From Ramlibacter humi (lineage in GTDB: Bacteria > Pseudomonadota > Gammaproteobacteria > Burkholderiales > Burkholderiaceae_C), in NCBI RefSeq assembly GCF_004681975.1, contig NZ_SMLK01000002.1, positions 248,001 through 312,000 of the forward strand: 64,000 nucleotides of DNA, given 5' to 3'. The translations under genes were made by a program, and so were the position numbers. Shown piece after piece: positions 57,912-64,000 of the stretch (its first letter is position 1; each line of letters opens with the position of its first letter). The notes beneath the pieces were generated by a model that searched no databases, was not told the origin of the DNA, and worked only from the letters and a program-made list of their open reading frames with translations.

Positions 57912-57954
57912 AGCGAAGACCCGGTCCCGGCTCAGGGCCGGGTCTTCGCTTTTT
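57912..57954. terminator. strong terminator, acting on both strands
   Basis: A perfect 13-bp stem (57912-57924 with 57938-57950) with a 13-nt loop is followed by TTTTT on the plus strand. The minus-strand gene (57932-58207) has its stop inside the loop, so the hairpin ends both transcripts. Confidence 0.85.
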
Positions 57955-58207
57955 CCAGCTGTTCCAGCGAGTTGCCGGACTGCTCGCCGCGGTTGCCTTC
58001 GGGCACTTCGCCGGCCGAGGCGGTGCCGGGCGTTTCCTTCGAGCCCTGGTTGGAATAGGGCTGCCGGCCCGTGACGCGGGCGTGGCCCATCGGCGGCTCG
58101 GCCTGCCGGCCGGAGCCGCCTTCCCAGTTCACTTCGTTGCGGTAGCCGTGCCGCGCCTTCGGCTCTTCCTTGTTGCCCGGTTCCGGTACGGGCGCCTGGT
58201 CCTTCAT
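57932..58207 (-). CDS. small hydrophilic protein, probably disordered
   Basis: A 91-residue protein, rich in Gly, Pro, Glu, Gln and Arg, without hydrophobic segments (MKDQAPVPEPGNKEEPKARH, GRQPYSNQGSKETPGTASAG). It looks intrinsically disordered, as in stress or hydrophilin-type proteins. The ATG at 58207 and the stop in the terminator loop define it. A CCTACA-type box lies 91 nt upstream. No family is recognised. Confidence 0.55.
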   Translation of the reverse strand: MKDQAPVPEPGNKEEPKARHGYRNEVNWEGGSGRQAEPPMGHARVTGRQPYSNQGSKETPGTASAGEVPEGNRGEQSGNSLEQLEKAKTRP

Positions 58208-58297
58208 GCGAAATCTCCGTGCAGGCCTCTGGGGGCCGCGCACGCGGCAGAAGTGCCGCGCGCAAACGCTCCAAGGCTAGCGAAGGGAGGAGGGGCC

Positions 58298-58307
58298 GCT
58301 GTAGGAC
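58298..58307 (-). promoter_or_regulatory. CCTACA-type box upstream of the hydrophilic protein
   Basis: GTCCTACAGC on the minus strand, 91 nt before the start at 58207. It is identical in its core to the hemerythrin and 29941 boxes. Confidence 0.3.
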
Positions 58308-58382
58308 GTCGCCTCGACTCGCGCCGTTGCGCGGATCGAGGCGAGCGCGGATGAACTTTCGTTCCCGCCTGGAGCCGTTGCG

Positions 58383-58910
58383 CTATTGCGCCGGCCGCAT
58401 CGGCTGCATGGGCTGCAGCTGCGAGGGTTGCGACGGCGACGGCACCAGCAGCACCGGGTCGGACGTCTTGGGCTCGATCGTGACTTCGCTCTGGCCGGGC
58501 GGCATGACCACCGTCTCGACCTCGCGCAGCACACCGCCCGAAGCGACGCTGCCGCTCACGGTGCCGTAGCCCATCACGCGGGCCTCGCACGCGGCCTTGT
58601 CCTCGCCCGACAGCGGCTGGCAGCGGGCGCGGGCGTTGGCCTGGTACTGCGTGCCGTCCTTGTCGAGGGTGCCGCGCTGCTTGTCGGCGCGGGCGTTGCG
58701 CGCCTCGCGCAGGCAGGTGTCGATGCTCTCCTGGGTCTGGCCGCTGCGGCAGGCCTGGACTTCGGACTGGTAGTTGCCGGTGGCATCGATGCCGGTGGAG
58801 CCCGGCGAGCCGGTGGCCACCTGGGCAGTGGCGGCGGTCACGGCCAGCAGGGACGCGGCAGCGAAAGACACCAGGCTCCGGCTTTGGCGCGGGGACAGTT
58901 TGGCTTTCAT
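58383..58910 (-). CDS. exported protein, function unknown
   Basis: A 175-residue protein with a signal peptide (SLVSFAAASLLAVTAATAQV). A middle region has four cysteines in a charged context (VQACRSGQTQESIDTCLREA, ARCQPLSGEDKAACEARV), followed by a Pro/Gln-rich tail. AAGGAGATCC precedes the ATG at 58910. Related exported proteins with the QACRSG..DTCLREARNAR pattern occur in Burkholderiales (recalled, not searched). A CCTACG box lies 103 nt upstream. Confidence 0.72.
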   Translation of the reverse strand: MKAKLSPRQSRSLVSFAAASLLAVTAATAQVATGSPGSTGIDATGNYQSEVQACRSGQTQESIDTCLREARNARADKQRGTLDKDGTQYQANARARCQPLSGEDKAACEARVMGYGTVSGSVASGGVLREVETVVMPPGQSEVTIEPKTSDPVLLVPSPSQPSQLQPMQPMRPAQ

Positions 58911-58988
58911 GCGGATCTCCTTGCGTTTCTGCAATGCCGTCACTCTAGGTTCCGGCTCGCCCGGGGCCTGCCGGAGGAAGCACCCGAT

Positions 58989-59010
58989 GCGCGGCAGAAC
59001 GCTGCCGCGC
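58989..59010. promoter_or_regulatory. 9-bp dyad upstream of the exported protein
   Basis: GCGCGGCAG-AACG-CTGCCGCGC (58989-58997 with 59002-59010) lies between the ureD stop and the start at 58910, next to a CCTACG box. It could be an operator or a terminator for ureD; no T-run follows. Confidence 0.35.
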
Positions 59011-59012
59011 AG

Positions 59013-59023
59013 GCCGTAGGAGC
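59013..59023 (-). promoter_or_regulatory. CCTACA-like box upstream of the exported protein
   Basis: GCTCCTACGGC on the minus strand, 103 nt before the start at 58910. Confidence 0.25.
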
Positions 59024-59049
59024 GCGCTGGCAAGCAGGTGCCTGCGGGC

Positions 59050-59880
59050 TTACATGGACCACAGCCGGGGCCGCGTGGGGGCCAAGCGCCACAGCAGCGG
59101 CCGCCAGGCGGCACGGATGGCTTGCAGCAGGCCCATTGCAGGCTCGACGAGGGGCGCCAGCACGCGCACCACCACCATCTCATCGCAGGGGCAGGTGGCG
59201 CCTGACTGTGCCGCGAGCGGATGGGCTTCGATGATCTCTCGTGCGATGGACAAGGCCTGCTCACGCCTGTCGCGCGTCAATGCCGAGCCGGCGGCGAAGA
59301 ACAGCGTCGCCAGGCAGCGGTGGCCGGCAAGGCCGAGCGGGCCGTCCATCAGGCGCCGGTTCGCGGCCTCGATCAGGCCGCGGTCCAGCCAGCGGTCGTT
59401 CAGCGAAAGCTGCTGCAGCAGGCTGCCGCTCGCGAAAGGCTGGCCCGCCGCGGGCAGGCCGAGCGCCGCGACGTCCCATCCCAGGCACTCCGCGCCGGCC
59501 GTGAGTTGGAGGTGAAGCCCGTTGCGCGCGTTCGCGCCGCTGTAGCAGATGGCTTCCAGCGGCAGCCATTCGAATCGCGCGCCTTCCGCCAGTTCGATGC
59601 GCGTGCGCTGCGTGGCCGCAGGCCCTTCGGAGCGGTAGAAGCGAGATGCGCCCGGCGTGGTGAGCAACCCGTGCGCACCGGCGCCCACGTTCACCTGCAC
59701 GTCCAGTTCGTCGCCGGCCACCAGCCCGCTGGGCGGATGCACCAGCACGTTGTGGCAGATCGTGTCGCCCTCGGGGTAGAGCGTCTGCAGGATGCGCAGC
59801 GGGCCTTCGTGCTCGAAGCGCGCGACGCTGCGCGCGCCTTCGCGGCGCACGTCCAGCCGCAGCCGCGCTTGCCATGCCAT
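59050..59880 (-). CDS. ureD: urease accessory protein UreD
   Basis: A 276-residue scaffold for nickel insertion into urease (UreD/UreH). Family segments are LRILQTLYPEGDTICHNVLV, PPSGLVAGDELDVQVNVGAG, ALLTTPGASRFYRS-like LLTTPGASRFYRS, and ARFEWLPLEAICYSGANARN. It is needed with UreFG but lies about 13 kb from ureA and on the same strand. It starts 5 nt after an ABC permease stop, so it is probably the last gene of that transporter operon. Confidence 0.95.
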   Translation of the reverse strand: MAWQARLRLDVRREGARSVARFEHEGPLRILQTLYPEGDTICHNVLVHPPSGLVAGDELDVQVNVGAGAHGLLTTPGASRFYRSEGPAATQRTRIELAEGARFEWLPLEAICYSGANARNGLHLQLTAGAECLGWDVAALGLPAAGQPFASGSLLQQLSLNDRWLDRGLIEAANRRLMDGPLGLAGHRCLATLFFAAGSALTRDRREQALSIAREIIEAHPLAAQSGATCPCDEMVVVRVLAPLVEPAMGLLQAIRAAWRPLLWRLAPTRPRLWSM

Positions 59881-59884
59881 CGCC

Positions 59885-60655
59885 TCAGTGTCCCTGCGAG
59901 CCGCGGTGCGCCCATGCGGTGGTGTGGCGCTCGATCCAGCTGAAAGCCTCGTACATCGCCATCGCCATCACGCTGATGGCCACCAGCCCGGCGAAAGCCA
60001 GCGGCATGCGCTGCTGGCTGCCCGCGGTCTGGATCAGGTTGCCGATGCCCGAGTCGCCCGCCGTCATCTCGGCCAGCACCGTGCCGACGAAAGCCAGCGT
60101 GATGGCGATCTTCAGCGAGCCGTAGAAGTAGGGCATGGCGCGCGGCAGGCCCACCTTCACCAGCACGTCCCAGCGCCTGGCGCCCAGCACGCGCAGCACG
60201 TCTTCCAGTTCCGGTTCCAGCGTGGCCAGGCCGGTAGCGATGTTCACCATGATCGGGAAGAACGAGATCAGGAAGGCGGTGAGGATGCCGGGGCCGATGC
60301 CGATGCCGAACCACACCACCAGGATCGGCACGATGGCCGCCTTGGGCACGGCGTTGAAGCCCACCATCAGCGGATACACCGCCGCGTACGCCAGGCGCGA
60401 CGACCCGATCAGGAAACCGAGCAGCACGCCGGCGGCGATGGACAGGGCGAAGCCCACCATCGTCATCCAGAACGTGCTCCACGCCGCCGTGAGCAACGGG
60501 CCCTTGAACTCGGCGAACTGCTGCGCGATCTGCCACGGGCTGGGGAAGATGAAGTCCGGCACCTGGAAGGCCGTCACGCCGGCCTGCCAGACGACGACGA
60601 ACACCGCGGCCAGCAGCACGGGCGCCCAGCGCTCGAAATGCTTGTCCGGTTTCAC
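59885..60655 (-). CDS. ABC transporter permease (SsuC/TauC type)
   Basis: A 256-residue inner-membrane permease with about six membrane segments (VLLAAVFVVVWQAGVTAFQV, LSIAAGVLLGFLIGSS). The coupling loop near TLEPELEDVLRVLGARRWDVL and the C-terminal AEMTAGDSGIGNLIQ match the nitrate/sulfonate/THI5-type family. The GTG at 60655 overlaps the ATPase stop (GTGA). It works with the ATPase and the binding protein at 61554-62588. Confidence 0.92.
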   Translation of the reverse strand: MKPDKHFERWAPVLLAAVFVVVWQAGVTAFQVPDFIFPSPWQIAQQFAEFKGPLLTAAWSTFWMTMVGFALSIAAGVLLGFLIGSSRLAYAAVYPLMVGFNAVPKAAIVPILVVWFGIGIGPGILTAFLISFFPIMVNIATGLATLEPELEDVLRVLGARRWDVLVKVGLPRAMPYFYGSLKIAITLAFVGTVLAEMTAGDSGIGNLIQTAGSQQRMPLAFAGLVAISVMAMAMYEAFSWIERHTTAWAHRGSQGH

Positions 60656-61470
60656 TGCGCGATCTCCGAACCGGATTTGCGCATGGCGCCGATGTGACCG
60701 CGCAGTTCCAGCACGATGTCGGTGAACGCCTTGGTGTAGGTAATCTCCAGCTCGCGCGGGCGCGGCAGGTCGATGTGCTTCTTCACCACGAAGCGGCCGG
60801 GGCTGCGGCTCATGACGTACACCGTGTCGGCCAGGAACACCGACTCGCGCAGGTCGTGCGTGACCAGGATGACGTTGAACCGCTGCTCGGTCCACAGGTC
60901 GCGCAGGATGCACCACAGCTCTTCGCGCGTGAACGCGTCCAGCGCGCCGAACGGCTCGTCCAGCAGCAGCATCTTGGGTTCGTGGATCAGCGCGCGGCAG
61001 ATGCTGGCGCGCTGCTGCATGCCGCCCGACAGCTGCCATGGGAACTTGTCTTCGTAGCCCGCCAGGCCCACCTTGCGCAGCAGCGCGCGGGCGCGCTCCT
61101 CGAACTCGGCGCGCTTCGCCTTGAACTGGCCGCGGTACGGCTCGACGATCTCCAGCGGCAGCAGAACGTTGTCCACCGTCGTGCGCCAGGGCAGCAGCGA
61201 AGGCGCCTGGAAAGCCATGCCCGAGATCTTCAGCGGACCGGTGACCGGCTGGCCGTCGATGCGGATGCGTCCGCGCGAAGGCGGGCGAAGGCCGGTGGCC
61301 AGCTTCATGAAGGTGGACTTGCCGCAGCCCGAAGGCCCGACGATGGCGATGAACTCGCCCGTGCCCACCTGCAGGTTGATGGCCTCGACCGCGAACTGCC
61401 CGGCGGCGTGCAGTTCATCGTTGTAGGCCAGCCAGACGTCGCTGAAGTCGATGAAGGGTTGGGGTGACAT
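60652..61470 (-). CDS. ABC transporter ATP-binding protein (SsuB/TauB type)
   Basis: A 272-residue ATPase. Walker A is GPSGCGKSTFMK, Q-loop AFQAPSLLPWRTT, signature LSGGMQQRASICRAL, Walker B LLLDEPFGALDAFT, and VTHDLRESVFL follows. The family normally drives uptake of nitrate, taurine, sulfonates or thiamine precursors. The start at 61470 lies 4 nt before the ATGAC-type repeat (61474-61559), which forms its leader. No strong ribosome site is visible. Confidence 0.92.
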   Translation of the reverse strand: MSPQPFIDFSDVWLAYNDELHAAGQFAVEAINLQVGTGEFIAIVGPSGCGKSTFMKLATGLRPPSRGRIRIDGQPVTGPLKISGMAFQAPSLLPWRTTVDNVLLPLEIVEPYRGQFKAKRAEFEERARALLRKVGLAGYEDKFPWQLSGGMQQRASICRALIHEPKMLLLDEPFGALDAFTREELWCILRDLWTEQRFNVILVTHDLRESVFLADTVYVMSRSPGRFVVKKHIDLPRPRELEITYTKAFTDIVLELRGHIGAMRKSGSEIAQ

Positions 61471-61473
61471 GGC

Positions 61474-61559
61474 AATGACGGATGACTTCGCCGCTGGCGC
61501 GGCGTCAATGACAGATGACGAATGGCCCGGGGTCATCCGTCACTCGTCATTCGTCATTT
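61474..61559. repeat. ATGAC-type inverted repeat (family D, copy 2)
   Basis: AATGACGGATGAC (61474-61486) faces GTCATCCGTCACTCGTCATT and TCGTCATTT (to 61559), with a GCCGCTGGCGCGGC centre, as in the 36875-36965 copy. On the minus strand it supplies the stop codon (61554-61556) of the binding protein and the leader of the ATPase gene. Confidence 0.7.
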
Positions 61560-62588
61560 CTTCGGCGGCAGCACGTTCAGCTCCGCCTTCGCAGGCAGGA
61601 AGCTGCCGTTCCACACCGTGTCGGGATTCACGCGCGTCTTGGTCGCGAAAGCGTCGGACACCTGCGACGCCATCAGCGACAGGCGGCCCGGGTTGACGGT
61701 GCCGAAGCCTTCGGCGCGCGCGTCGGGGCTGGCGATGACGGCGTCGATGGCCATGCGCAGGCGGCGCTTCTCCAGCGCGGTGTCGATGATGCCGTCGCGC
61801 TGCTTGACGTAGTCGATGGCGGCGTCGGGGTTGGCCATCACCTCCTTCGCGCCCTTGGCGAAGGCGGAGAGGAAGGCTTTCACCGCCGCCGGGTTGTCCT
61901 TGATCAGCTTGGGCGACGCGATGATGACGTTGCCGTACAGCTTCACGCCGAAGTCGGCGTACGGCAGCGTGACCACGTCCTGCAGCTTCACGCCGCGCGC
62001 TTCCAGGTTGAGCAGCGAGGTGAACGAGAAGCCGGTGATGGCGTCCAGGTCGCCGCGCGCCAGCATGGTTTCGCGCAGCGGCGGGTCCATCGACACCCAG
62101 GTGACGTTGGCGATGCCGTTGGCTTTCTGGAAGATGGGGAAGCCGCGGCGGCCGGCGTCGAACACGGGCGCGCCCAGCTTCTTGCCGTTGAGGTCGGCCG
62201 GCGACTTGATGCCCGACTTCTTCAGCGCCATCACCGCGGCCGGCGTGTTGTTGTAGACCATCATCACCGCCACCGGCTTGTTGGGCGCGTCGGGGTTGTT
62301 GGCGTGGAACTCCATCAGCGCCGCCATGTCGGCGAAGCCCATGTCGTACGCGCCGGAAGCCACGCGCTGCACCGCGGCACCGGAGCCGGTGCCGGCGTCC
62401 ACCGTGACGTCCAGTTTCGCGTCCTTGAAGTAGCCCTTGGCCACCGGCTGCAGGAACAGCGCCGCGGGGCCCTCGAAGCGCCAATCGAGCTGGAACTTGA
62501 TCGGGGTCACCGGCTGCGCGGCAGCGTGGGGCAGGGCGCCTGCCAGCGAGGCGGCGGCGAGGGCTTGCAGGAACAGTCGTTTCGTCAT
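61554..62588 (-). CDS. THI5/NMT1-type ABC transporter substrate-binding protein
   Basis: A 344-residue periplasmic protein. The signal peptide ([20 protein letters not shown]) is followed by FQLDWRFEGPAALFLQPVAK and ASGAYDMGFADMAALMEFHA. The pattern is that of NMT1/THI5-like proteins, which bind pyrimidine, nitrate or sulfonate-type ligands. It is the first gene of the transporter-ureD operon. Its stop codon lies inside a repeat, so the native C-terminus may be changed (ends ELNVLPPKK). The ligand is unknown; proximity to ureD suggests a nitrogen compound. Confidence 0.9.
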   Translation of the reverse strand: MTKRLFLQALAAASLAGALPHAAAQPVTPIKFQLDWRFEGPAALFLQPVAKGYFKDAKLDVTVDAGTGSGAAVQRVASGAYDMGFADMAALMEFHANNPDAPNKPVAVMMVYNNTPAAVMALKKSGIKSPADLNGKKLGAPVFDAGRRGFPIFQKANGIANVTWVSMDPPLRETMLARGDLDAITGFSFTSLLNLEARGVKLQDVVTLPYADFGVKLYGNVIIASPKLIKDNPAAVKAFLSAFAKGAKEVMANPDAAIDYVKQRDGIIDTALEKRRLRMAIDAVIASPDARAEGFGTVNPGRLSLMASQVSDAFATKTRVNPDTVWNGSFLPAKAELNVLPPKK

Positions 62589-62921
62589 GGTCGCTTTGTG
62601 TCTTCGTGATGCTGTGGAGCAGGGGAAGCAAGAAGGGTGCCGATGAGCATTTCACCGCGTGCATGCGGGTCCGTGGCACCGGGATTTCCCCCGCCTGCGC
62701 GGCCGCCCGCAAAGGCCGGGAAGAGGTAGGGGTTGTCTGACGTCCCGTGGCGAAGGGTGCGCACGGTGAGGCTGTGTGCCCGACTACGCCTGCGCTACAC
62801 AGCCAGAACCATATTGGCTTCTACCCGCTGCCGGTCAGGGTGGCAGGGGGTCGGGAAGCCCACCCGGGCCTCTCCGGCCGGCTATCAACAAAAGGCCGTT
62901 CGCGGCCTCAAGGAGTGCATC
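62589..62921. other. intergenic region between divergent binding protein and YeaQ-type genes
   Basis: 333 bp without a gene. It must contain promoters for both divergent genes. A small hairpin AGGCCG-TTCG-CGGCCT (62893-62908) lies directly before the ribosome site of the plus-strand gene and may protect the mRNA 5' end or modulate translation. No other clear element is seen. Confidence 0.5.
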
Positions 62922-63188
62922 ATGGGCTTTCTCATCTGGTTGATCGTGGGTGGTATCGTGGGCTGGCTGGCCAGCCTGATCATGCGGACCGACGGCCAGC
63001 AGGGCATCCTGCTGAACGTCATCGTGGGCATCATCGGCGCCTTCATCGGCGGGTGGGTGATCTCCCCGATGGTGGGCGTCGGCACCATCAACGAGGGCAT
63101 CAGCATCGGTTCGGTCCTGGTGTCGCTGGTCGGCGCCGTCATCCTGCTGGCCATCGTCAACCTGTTCCGCCGCGGCCGGGTGCGCTAA
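62922..63188 (+). CDS. GlsB/YeaQ/YmgE family membrane protein
   Basis: An 88-residue protein with three membrane segments and the family pattern MGFLIWLIVGGIVGWLASLI, MRTDGQQGILLNVIVGIIGA and SVLVSLVGAVILLAIVNLF. A Thr/Asn/Ser-containing loop (SPMVGVGTINEGISIG) replaces the usual central one. AAGGAG lies 10 nt before the ATG at 62922. Members are stress-induced in several bacteria, with unclear function (transglycosylase-associated annotation is doubtful). Confidence 0.93.
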   Translation: MGFLIWLIVGGIVGWLASLIMRTDGQQGILLNVIVGIIGAFIGGWVISPMVGVGTINEGISIGSVLVSLVGAVILLAIVNLFRRGRVR

Positions 63189-63195
63189 GGCTCGC

Positions 63196-63220
63196 GGAGA
63201 AATCGCCGCGCGATTTCTCC
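63196..63220. other. hairpin after the YeaQ-type gene
   Basis: An 11-bp perfect stem GGAGAAATCGC/GCGATTTCTCC with a 3-nt loop, 8 nt after the stop. It precedes the stronger hairpin at 63236 and has no T-run. The two could act together as a transcript end. Confidence 0.55.
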
Positions 63221-63235
63221 GTGTTTCATGGCCAG

Positions 63236-63270
63236 TTGAAAAAGGCCGGGCAAAGCCCGGCCTTTTTCAA
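63236..63270. terminator. strong terminator after the YeaQ-type gene
   Basis: A perfect 16-bp stem (63236-63251 with 63255-63270) with a 3-nt AAA loop and A/T-rich ends (TTGAAAAAGG .. CCTTTTTCAA). It works on both strands. Confidence 0.88.
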
Positions 63271-63363
63271 TGGGTGGTCGCGCTGCATGTTATTCCGCGC
63301 GACCGGAGTGCCGCCTGCGGCGGCAAGGTGAAGAGTCGTGACGTCCACGCTCCGCCGTTCCCT

Positions 63364-63390
63364 GTCATGGCGGGCTTGACCCGCCATCCA
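63364..63390. repeat. REP-like palindrome before the peptidase stop
   Basis: ATGGCGGG-CTTGA-CCCGCCAT (63367-63374 with 63380-63387), preceded by GTC and followed by CCA. It is of the same general design as the family A palindromes but with different arms. Confidence 0.5.
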
Positions 63391-63400
63391 CCTCCGGGAC

Positions 63401-64000
63401 TCAATCTTTCGCCAGCAGCTCGAACAGCGTGCGCGCGATGACCTTGGTGGCCCTGCGCAGGTCTTCCAGGTCCAGGCGCTCGTCGGCGCGCTTGGCATTC
63501 GACTCCAGCACCGTGCGCGGACCCGCTCCGTAGATCACTCCCGGGATGCCCGCTTCGGTGTACAGGCGCACGTCGGTGTACAGCGGCGTGCCGACGGCCG
63601 GGATGGCTTCGCCGAACACGGCCTGCCCATGCTTGCGCAGCGCCTGCACCAGCGGCTGGTTGCCGGCCAGCGGCACCATGGCGCGGGCGAGCAGCAGGCG
63701 GCGCACGTCGACGCGGATGCCGCTGCCGCCGCGCGGCGGGCGGAAAGTCTTTGCGGCCTCGCCGATCGCCGCGCGGATGGAAGCTTCCACCTGCGCCGGG
63801 TCTTCTTCCGGGATCATGCGGCGGTCGAGCTTGAACACCACCTTGCCGGGCACGACGTTGGTGTTGGTGCCGCCGGCGATCCAGCCGACGTTCAGGTAGG
63901 GGTGCGTGATGCCCTCGACCTTCGACGTCACCTGCTTGTACTTTTCGTTCAGCGCGTAAAGCGACTGCAGGATGTGAGTGGCGCCCTGCAGCGCGTCGGT
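63401..64000 (-). CDS. M20 family metallopeptidase, 5' end beyond the window
   Basis: The C-terminal 199 residues of an ArgE/DapE/CPG2-type amidohydrolase or deacetylase. Visible parts are the dimerisation (lid) domain, with LNVGWIAGGTNTNVVPGKV and FKLDRRMIPEEDP, and the end of the catalytic domain, with VGTPLYTDVRLYTEAGIPG, YGAGPRTVLESNAKRADERL and a final helix. The sequence continues in frame to position 64000, so the start and the first metal ligands are outside. Substrate unknown. Confidence 0.88.
   Translation of the reverse strand, partial: TDALQGATHILQSLYALNEKYKQVTSKVEGITHPYLNVGWIAGGTNTNVVPGKVVFKLDRRMIPEEDPAQVEASIRAAIGEAAKTFRPPRGGSGIRVDVRRLLLARAMVPLAGNQPLVQALRKHGQAVFGEAIPAVGTPLYTDVRLYTEAGIPGVIYGAGPRTVLESNAKRADERLDLEDLRRATKVIARTLFELLAKD

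Noticed and set aside
57849-58274. Alternative frames over the small hydrophilic gene
   Set aside because: The frame 57932-58207 has the best start and the stop in the terminator loop; the others are Arg-rich shadows.

Overview
The window is a high-GC chromosomal segment with dense gene packing. Many neighbouring genes overlap by 4 bp (ATGA or GTGA). Gene content and order (lolB-ispE-tRNA-Gln-prs-rplY-pth; rpoZ-gmk-yicC-kinase-phosphatase-rph-rdgB-hemW; urease plus urtABCDE) point to Betaproteobacteria, order Burkholderiales, most likely Comamonadaceae (Ramlibacter/Variovorax-like). That placement is inferred from family knowledge and was not computed. No prophage, complete insertion sequence or CRISPR array was seen. 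Several families of short intergenic palindromic repeats are present.

Layout. 1-8566 (minus): an oligopeptide-type ABC transporter (permeases, two ATPases, binding protein) followed by an amidase, a TPR protein and a truncated alpha/beta hydrolase. 8625-23558: housekeeping genes: ferredoxin, pth, rplY, prs, tRNA-Gln, ispE, lolB and a TPR protein on one strand; mutM, a dynamin-like GTPase and mutY on the other; then rapZ, recN and nadK, with hrcA divergent. 23586-24358: two tRNAs around an unknown gene, followed by a strong terminator and a short relic. 24659-29833: two composite GGDEF/EAL proteins and an unusual protein that resembles a degenerate histidine kinase. 30021-39861: stringent response and nucleotide genes (greB, spoT, rpoZ, gmk, yicC), a Ser/Thr kinase with a frameshifted PP2C phosphatase, then rph, rdgB and hemW. 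40003-41638: secreted unknowns, tRNA-Ser and a Rnk-like protein.

41879-62588 is a nitrogen-acquisition region centred on urea. The urease genes ureABCEFG (minus) include an unannotated 55-residue membrane protein between ureA and ureB. Divergent from ureA is a 1147-residue protein that fuses an NCS1-type nucleobase/allantoin permease to a histidine kinase and a receiver. It overlaps a LuxR-type response regulator gene. A hemerythrin gene and the urea ABC transporter urtABCDE follow. The last urease accessory gene, ureD, lies about 13 kb from ureA in an apparent operon with a THI5/nitrate-type ABC transporter. A plausible model, which is inference: the permease-kinase senses a nitrogen compound and the LuxR regulator controls urea uptake and hydrolysis.

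The most notable features are: the permease-kinase two-component pair; palindromic repeats that have entered the reading frames of ureC and urtC without breaking them; a modular inverted repeat between urtD and urtE; a one-base deletion that breaks the PP2C phosphatase; and a CCTACA-type box 53-108 nt upstream of six mostly unknown or stress-type genes.
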